Shown piece after piece: positions 58,980 through 64,000 of a stretch of 64,000 nt of DNA; position 1 is the first letter of the stretch; every line of letters begins with the position of its first letter. The DNA is from Agathobaculum ammoniilyticum. GTDB taxonomy: Bacteria > Bacillota > Clostridia > Oscillospirales > Butyricicoccaceae. Under the pieces are notes generated by a model. It did no database searches and was not told the origin of the DNA. It saw only the letters and a list, made by a program, of their open reading frames with translations. Where the stretch lies: NCBI RefSeq assembly GCF_025567315.1, contig NZ_JAOQJE010000007.1, positions 81,792 through 145,791 of the forward strand. Reading direction: 5' to 3'. A program made the position numbers and the translations under genes.

Positions 58980-61499
58980 TTAGTTGTATTGATCGTTTCC
59001 TGAGCAAGACTTAGCGCGATATCCCACTAAAATAGTGGCAGGACTTGCGTTACGTCCTGCGTTTCGGGGACGCTTATTGCGATATACCGTATACTGCGCC
59101 TCAACCAGATGCAAGAACTCATTGTACGGTTCGGGCGTGTAGTTGAGTTGCTCACACCACTGCTTGTATTGTAGATAGACGCTGGTGAGCTTGATGTCAG
59201 CCTCAGGATCTGAGACCAATTCATTGTTGAAAAATGTTGCTATCAGGTCGCAGTCGAGGGTCAGATCCTGAAGCATTTGCTGTGACTTGGTGGGAGCCAC
59301 AAGTCCGCGCGTGTAGTATTTGGACAAGCCTTCCAGACACCAGTTAAATACAGCTGATAGGATCACAGGATCGCATAGTCTTTCTTTGAGAGAATGATCC
59401 TGTTCGTTTAGTGAGAATTGGTGCGCAAAATGAACGAGACGAAGACGGTTGGAGTTATAAATTGTTGGGTCGTCGATGTTCGGCAGATAGTTAGTGGCGA
59501 TCAACAATGAAAATGTTGGTATAATTTCAACCGAGCTGCGGGCATACATCCCGCGTGCAGTGATGGCGTTATTACCGCTGATCCGCTTGATTAAGCCGCT
59601 GTTGATGTGCAGGCGCTTGTCCGGTTCATCAATGATTGCAAGCCGCATGCCAGAAAGACGTACCAAATCTTCGCTGGGCGCGCTGCCATTACTGAATTTC
59701 TTGACTGCAATCGTTTCAGGTGCTACGATTTTTACATAATCTTGACCGAGCATTGCCTGAATCGGTGTCAGGAATGTATTCTTTCCGGCGCGCGTTTTAC
59801 CATAGAATACGAAGAAGCATTCTTCTGGGGAACTGCCCAGTAAGCTGTACCCTATAATTCTTTGAACGTAATCGATGGTTTCCTCATCGCCATCAAAAAT
59901 CTGCAAAAGAAAGCTTTCCCATATTTCGGATTTTGCCTGAGGATCATAGGTGACAGCTGCCATTTTGGTGATCCGGTCATCAGGCGAGTGGTCGTGGAAC
60001 GAAAAATCTTTCAGATTGATGGTGCCGTTTTGAACATTTAGAAGGTATTCCGCGCGATCAAAGTCGGAAAACGATGCGACACAGTAGACCTCGGCATCGC
60101 GTAGCACCCTCTCGCGAAAATTTCGTTTGGTCCATAACTTGGCTGCACTGTGTGCGGCCTTCTGCAGATCGGGATTTTTTATCTCCAAGCTCATGACGTA
60201 CTTGTGAACCGCACTAGCCAGTTGCTGGCATTGACCCATTAGACGAATATCGTCAGGAGCCCATTTCTTCCCGTCGTAGATATACCACTGCCTGCTCTCT
60301 GAAACAAATTTGCAAAACGCACCAAAAATGTGGGCGAATAGTTGAGCGCCTCCTAGTTCAGTATTTATCAGGCTGATATGATGAAGGGGGTCAAGCGCGG
60401 AGATCTGATTAAGTAGTGACTGCCCGGAGTTGTTAAGTTTACCGGTTTTCTGAAGGGCTAATGTAGGGGTGGATGTCGCTTCGAGAGAGGAAGGTGAGAC
60501 GTGAGGCGGATTAGCGCGGTAGTTTTTGATTGCCTCCTCAATGGTGAGTTCACCGTACGTCTTTCCACCGCGCTGCTCATCCCACTTAGGTCGCATCAGA
60601 CCTGAGATGCGGAAAATGGCATCCATGATGTTGCGATCGGCACGCGTCCAGTAGGCGGCCATGGAACACAGTGCCAAATCCGCACGACTGTGGTCGCCGT
60701 TGTACTCACTCAAATCGCCATCCATCAGCTTCGAAAACTTATCGCCATTCTTTGCATTTCGAGCCTTCTTCAGAATTTGTTCGATCGGAGGCGTCGTTGT
60801 CTGAGTTGGAGGCAAAGCAGCAGGGAACTCGAGTGAAGGGGGAACTGTCGGAGTTGGAGTCTGTATTTTTAGTTGATTGGGCTCAGCAAAACGCTGTGCT
60901 AACTCGGATATGAGGGTACTCAGGTCACGCAAATCACGATTGAGTCCGTAAAGGTCGCCAGTCAGCGCGATATATTGCGACTGGCTGTAAATTTCGATCT
61001 CCGGCCGCTTGTAGATAATCTCGCCGTTTTGATTGCGCTTGGTGTTCCCTGTCGTGCGATCGACATCGGGACGAAAGATGTTGTTTTCCGGTAGCCGGCG
61101 GCGCGTCCATTGTAAGGACCCGAAATTATAGTGCCCCAGAATATGGAAGCCATACCCAGACATGGAAACCTCGGTATAACTGCCACAGCGTTCGATGATC
61201 TCACGCGCAATAGGATCAATCCAGCCAGTATCAGGATCACGGACAGTATCCAGATCAATAGCGGCGAGACCACTGTCCTTAGGGATGACGATTCCGATGC
61301 CGTCATACGCTCCGGAGCTAACAGCTTCAACGGCTTCCTCGAATGAACACCAGGTGTCCGGTTGGTTAGTACGAGCGAGCTTTCCAGTTCTGGGGTTATA
61401 TGGGAGTTTCCCTTTGCGTACAACGAAGAATGGTAGCTGACGCAGCTCCGGTGGGATATTGTTCACGTTCCCCACTATACCTTGTGATGGCGAAGTCAT
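58980..61499 (-). CDS. P4-type primase-helicase (phage/plasmid replication protein)
   Basis: An 839-residue replication protein. The N-terminal 280 residues are a primase/polymerase-like domain (AIDLDTVRDPDTGW, YTEVSMSGYGFHILGHY, ALTGD). A D5 N-like domain (about 480-560) precedes a superfamily 3 helicase with Walker A YGKTRAGKNTFL (Asn in place of the last Thr/Ser) and Walker B RLAIIDEPDK, then LLIATNYLPNI. Reverse-strand AAAGGAAAG precedes the Met at 61499. Points to a plasmid- or satellite-like replicon integrated here. Confidence 0.87.
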   Translation of the reverse strand: MTSPSQGIVGNVNNIPPELRQLPFFVVRKGKLPYNPRTGKLARTNQPDTWCSFEEAVEAVSSGAYDGIGIVIPKDSGLAAIDLDTVRDPDTGWIDPIAREIIERCGSYTEVSMSGYGFHILGHYNFGSLQWTRRRLPENNIFRPDVDRTTGNTKRNQNGEIIYKRPEIEIYSQSQYIALTGDLYGLNRDLRDLSTLISELAQRFAEPNQLKIQTPTPTVPPSLEFPAALPPTQTTTPPIEQILKKARNAKNGDKFSKLMDGDLSEYNGDHSRADLALCSMAAYWTRADRNIMDAIFRISGLMRPKWDEQRGGKTYGELTIEEAIKNYRANPPHVSPSSLEATSTPTLALQKTGKLNNSGQSLLNQISALDPLHHISLINTELGGAQLFAHIFGAFCKFVSESRQWYIYDGKKWAPDDIRLMGQCQQLASAVHKYVMSLEIKNPDLQKAAHSAAKLWTKRNFRERVLRDAEVYCVASFSDFDRAEYLLNVQNGTINLKDFSFHDHSPDDRITKMAAVTYDPQAKSEIWESFLLQIFDGDEETIDYVQRIIGYSLLGSSPEECFFVFYGKTRAGKNTFLTPIQAMLGQDYVKIVAPETIAVKKFSNGSAPSEDLVRLSGMRLAIIDEPDKRLHINSGLIKRISGNNAITARGMYARSSVEIIPTFSLLIATNYLPNIDDPTIYNSNRLRLVHFAHQFSLNEQDHSLKERLCDPVILSAVFNWCLEGLSKYYTRGLVAPTKSQQMLQDLTLDCDLIATFFNNELVSDPEADIKLTSVYLQYKQWCEQLNYTPEPYNEFLHLVEAQYTVYRNKRPRNAGRNASPATILVGYRAKSCSGNDQYN

Positions 61500-61775
61500 A
61501 GCCGTTCACTTTCCTTTCAAAAAGATCTGAGGTTGTGTGTTAATGCTGGCTTGAGCGCATTTGCAGGTGCCCGGGTCAGCACGAACATAGTAACGCAACG
61601 TCGGTGGAGAAAGAATAGTGAACGATGAAAAAGTGATTAATCAATATTTTAACACATTCATTGGTCATTCTTATGAGATTAAGAGAATGTTATTTTGATT
61701 TGGTAAAAATCCAATAATTGCAATCCATAATTTGTTTTTAATAATTTTTTTAGCGAAAATGATAAGGGGGATTAA
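61500..61775. other. Divergent intergenic region, AT-rich
   Basis: 276 bp between the divergent primase and DUF6076 genes; must hold both promoters. The half next to DUF6076 is very AT-rich with T-tracts; no convincing -35/-10 pair could be fixed. AAGGGGG (61760-61766) is the DUF6076 ribosome site. Confidence 0.5.
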
Positions 61776-63299
61776 ATGGATCCAAGCGTTATCATTTCAA
61801 ATTCACAAGTTGACGGATCAAGCCGTGAGCTGGATAAAAAAGAAACACTACTGATCGTTACAGACAGCGAATGCAAAAGTGCTTTCAAGTATGACTTCCC
61901 AGTATGCGGTATTGTCAATTATATATTTGGCTTAAGCTCAAATACAATTCAGTCGGTATATGAGGGGTTAAGAGTTCTAAAACAGGACTGGGATCAACTG
62001 GAGATACTGGACATATCTAATCGTATAATGAAGATAGCGGGGGCATTTGATGAAAAGTGGATGCAGCAGATTTTTTTGGCTTTACCCATGATACCCATTG
62101 TGCAGTTGAGAAATTCTGAACTGAATCGAATTCGATCAAATGAAGAGGAAAATGAACAGCAGCGTAAAATGCAAGTTCCAGGCACGGAGAAAGACCGTGG
62201 TTGGTTACGCTTGAAACGATTTATAACAAAGACCAAAAATGAACAGCGTTCGTACGCTCGCTCTGAAATGGAAAATTCGGATTTCATAGTTAGAATAATG
62301 TTTGGACAAAAGAAATGTTTGGCAGACGCGGGTTATACGACAGATGACCAGATTAGATTTATTTATGGTGACTGTTATAGGTCACATGGAATTAGGGAAA
62401 AGAAATGGCCACAGGCAGACCAGATGCATTGCTTGGACGGAATAAACAACTGTCAAGATGCGAGCCGATGCATGGTTGTTCATAGAAAAGCTGAAATGGA
62501 GCGTTACGTTAACAGTATCTTTACCCTTATGAATGAAATTGATAAAATCCGAATAGAACTGCCAAGCGTTTTCGACAGGTATCTGAAGAAAGAAGATTTT
62601 GCGGAAATCGCTTGGATACGAGAGGCTCTGCAAGATTGCCAACCCGATATTGTTCATAGTTTGGATAATAATGACGAATGGTATGGTGAAGAACAGGCAG
62701 AGAGAAAGAAGTTAAATAAGCTAAGTAAGGCGCGGCCACAGACATGGATATGCAAAACAATCAGCGGCTTAGTAGCTGCGGAGACGTTTGCGCTGGGACA
62801 TCAGAGATCAATTCCTAAGAAATGCAGATTGTGTGGAAAATATTTCATACCATATTCAAGAAGAAATGTGTTCTGCCACAGCAGAAATCCTGAGTTCGGA
62901 AACCAACCATGCAATAAAATTGGCCCTCAACTAAACTGGTCTAAGAAATTAGAAAGCAGTTCAGTAGAAAAAGCGTATTCAAAAAATAGGCATAGCTATC
63001 AGACTTGGGTAAATAAAAGGCATCTGGAATTAGATGGGTATTTAGAGTCTCAAAAACGTCTTTTGCGTGCACAGGAATATAGGATAAGGGAAAAAGAGAT
63101 CAAAGAGATTAAAAAAGAGCTCGAACAGCGCCTTGAAGAATGGCAAGCGTATTGCAAGAATGTGCGAGATCAAGTGATACAGAATAAACTACGTGAGGAA
63201 GATGCGCTTGACAAAATAAAAGCACCATCTATTAAGAGCAGATCCGAAAAGTATCAGGCATGGAAAAACGATATGCGAGAAAAGGATGGCTTGATATAG
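61776..63299 (+). CDS. DUF6076-like protein with a C-terminal zinc motif
   Basis: A 507-residue, Lys/Glu-rich protein with clearly lower GC than the host. Toward the C terminus CRLCGKYFIPYSRRNVFCHS and the later NQPCNKIGP form a Cys4-type metal site, as I recall for DUF6076, followed by a long coiled-coil (about 410-470, IREKEIKEIKKELEQRLEEW). Function unknown. Proteins of this type occur on Clostridia mobile elements; regulator or phage-defence roles would be guesses. Confidence 0.6.
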   Translation: MDPSVIISNSQVDGSSRELDKKETLLIVTDSECKSAFKYDFPVCGIVNYIFGLSSNTIQSVYEGLRVLKQDWDQLEILDISNRIMKIAGAFDEKWMQQIFLALPMIPIVQLRNSELNRIRSNEEENEQQRKMQVPGTEKDRGWLRLKRFITKTKNEQRSYARSEMENSDFIVRIMFGQKKCLADAGYTTDDQIRFIYGDCYRSHGIREKKWPQADQMHCLDGINNCQDASRCMVVHRKAEMERYVNSIFTLMNEIDKIRIELPSVFDRYLKKEDFAEIAWIREALQDCQPDIVHSLDNNDEWYGEEQAERKKLNKLSKARPQTWICKTISGLVAAETFALGHQRSIPKKCRLCGKYFIPYSRRNVFCHSRNPEFGNQPCNKIGPQLNWSKKLESSSVEKAYSKNRHSYQTWVNKRHLELDGYLESQKRLLRAQEYRIREKEIKEIKKELEQRLEEWQAYCKNVRDQVIQNKLREEDALDKIKAPSIKSRSEKYQAWKNDMREKDGLI

Positions 63300-63315
63300 G
63301 CGTTGAAGCCACTTT

Positions 63316-63491
63316 TTATGCTGCCAGGTAGAGCTTGCGTTTCTCCGTGGGGATAAGCACGCCCCAGTTCCGCTGCCCTCAGATGTTACCCCGTGGATAT
63401 AGTGCTCGATCATCTGGACGAGCTCTGGCTTGCGGGTAAAGCGCCTGCCGTAATAGCGTTCCCGGTTTAGGATACCCCAGAAGCACGCCAT
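63316..63491 (-). pseudogene. IS3-family transposase remnant (C-terminal fragment, frameshifted)
   Basis: On the minus strand MACFWGILNRERYYGRRFTR and ELVQMIEHYIH match the last part of IS3-type integrase cores; the usual YYN...RxQ then fails because the frame shifts, and the ending continues in another frame as QRNWGVLIPTEKRKLYLAA before the stop at 63316. Both the N-terminal catalytic part and a few bases are missing. A dead fragment. Confidence 0.75.
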
Positions 63492-63497
63492 AATAAT

Positions 63498-63552
63498 GCT
63501 CCCTCCTGTTTTGACAGTGTCTTTTACTCTCACTGTCTCTCATGGAGGGAGC
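63498..63552. repeat. Nested perfect inverted repeat
   Basis: GCTCCCTCC (63498-63506)/GGAGGGAGC (63544-63552) enclose, after symmetric 6-nt gaps, GACAGTG (63513-63519)/CACTGTC (63531-63537). It borders the IS3 remnant and may be a deletion scar or a hairpin element. Confidence 0.6.
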
Positions 63553-63876
63553 AATCAACGTGCGGGGCTCTTTTTGTTAAGGCCAGAATTGCGCTGGATG
63601 CAGCTTGTGCTCGATTTGAGCACAAGTGGTTTTATCAATGTCGGAGGTGTTTTTTGAGTTTTGGAAGTTCGTTGATGATCCGTTTGCTGCTTTTCGTGTC
63701 AATGTTCGCTGGCGAATCTGATTCTGGCTGACAGGCGATCCTGCCTGACGGCTTAAATCAGTGCGGCTGCAGCGCTGATGGAATGGCGTATATATGCCCT
63801 GCCGGAGGCTTCTTCAAATTATGTGTAAACCTCCTGAGTGGTGTAGAATAGAAGCATCACACAGGAGGTTATACAT
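63553..63876. other. Gene-free region before the IS256-family element
   Basis: It holds a perfect hairpin CTTGTGCTC (63604-63612)/GAGCACAAG (63618-63626) and other short dyads. TATGTGTAAACCTCCTGAGTG near 63821 may be the left terminal repeat of the IS256-type element. No gene seen. Confidence 0.4.
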
Positions 63877-64000
63877 ATGGCCAGAAAGAATCGCACGCCG
63901 GAAGAAAAGGCCCGGCGGGAGAAAATCCGTGAACTGCTGCAGATGGCGAACATCGGCAGCATGGAAGACATCCAGAGCTTATTTAAAGAGACCATAGCCG
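63877..64000 (+). CDS. IS256-family transposase, N-terminal fragment (runs off the window)
   Basis: The first 41 residues, MARKNRTPEEKARREKIREL then MANIGSMEDIQSLFKETIA, match the N terminus of IS256-type mutator transposases. AGGAGG at 63863-63868 precedes the ATG. The catalytic domain lies outside the window. Confidence 0.85.
   Translation, partial: MARKNRTPEEKARREKIRELLQMANIGSMEDIQSLFKETIA

Overview
The window looks like a chromosomal segment of a GC-rich Gram-positive anaerobe of the class Clostridia, probably Oscillospirales (a Butyricicoccus/Agathobaculum-like lineage is a guess from memory, not a search). The evidence is the Bacillota-type gene order yicC-remA-gmk-rpoZ-coaBC-priA-def-fmt-rsmB-rlmN-prpC-prkC-rsgA-thiN, the c-di-AMP pair cdaA-cdaR, DnaD/DnaI-type helicase loading, DUF4914, DUF5685 and DUF6076 proteins, and strong GGAGG-type ribosome sites. 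No rRNA or tRNA gene was seen.

Layout. 1-3.7 kb: an ECF sigma factor with a DUF4179 membrane protein, then dnaD-dnaI. 3.7-4.37 kb: a gene-free stretch holding three tandem small-RNA genes, each with the same promoter architecture, 5' hairpin, pyrimidine-rich linker and C-loop terminator. 4.4-16.2 kb: Cu/Zn SOD, mrp plus a NifX-like protein, a GlmU-like protein, prs, YmdB phosphodiesterase, membrane proteins, DUF4914 and trmO. 16.3-20.1 kb: an OmpR-type response regulator, its sensor kinase and an HtrA protease. 20.3-29.5 kb: an AAA ATPase, a DUF3343/cysteine-desulfurase pair, cdaA-cdaR-FAD oxidoreductase, RseC-like, DUF5685 and DnaJ-like genes. 29.5-45.1 kb: the long housekeeping cluster. 45.2-52.6 kb: an aminotransferase, purB, secDF, a sugar isomerase and nrdR. 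52.6 kb to the end: foreign DNA, with a Tn7/Tn5053-like transposition module (TnsA-like, TnsB, TnsC, TniQ, serine resolvase) starting just past the nrdR terminator, then an AT-rich block with repeats, a P4-type primase-helicase, a DUF6076 protein, an IS3 remnant and the start of an IS256-family transposase.

The most interesting reading links two separated loci. The three sRNA promoters each carry three 11-bp direct repeats beginning TTCA (one repeat is degenerate), ending exactly 15 bp before the -10 hexamer. The same triple repeat with the same 15-bp spacing lies upstream of htrA, and a two-box version lies upstream of the response-regulator gene next door. This arrangement (two-component system, htrA, and several small RNAs with anti-Shine-Dalgarno-like C-rich single strands) closely parallels the streptococcal CiaRH/HtrA/csRNA regulon, but in a clostridium. 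The regulatory link is inferred from sequence only.

The second notable system is the transposon: its TnsA-like protein appears to lack most of the endonuclease active-site residues while a serine resolvase is present, which suggests replicative (cointegrate) rather than cut-and-paste movement, and its position suggests the nrdR 3' end as a target.
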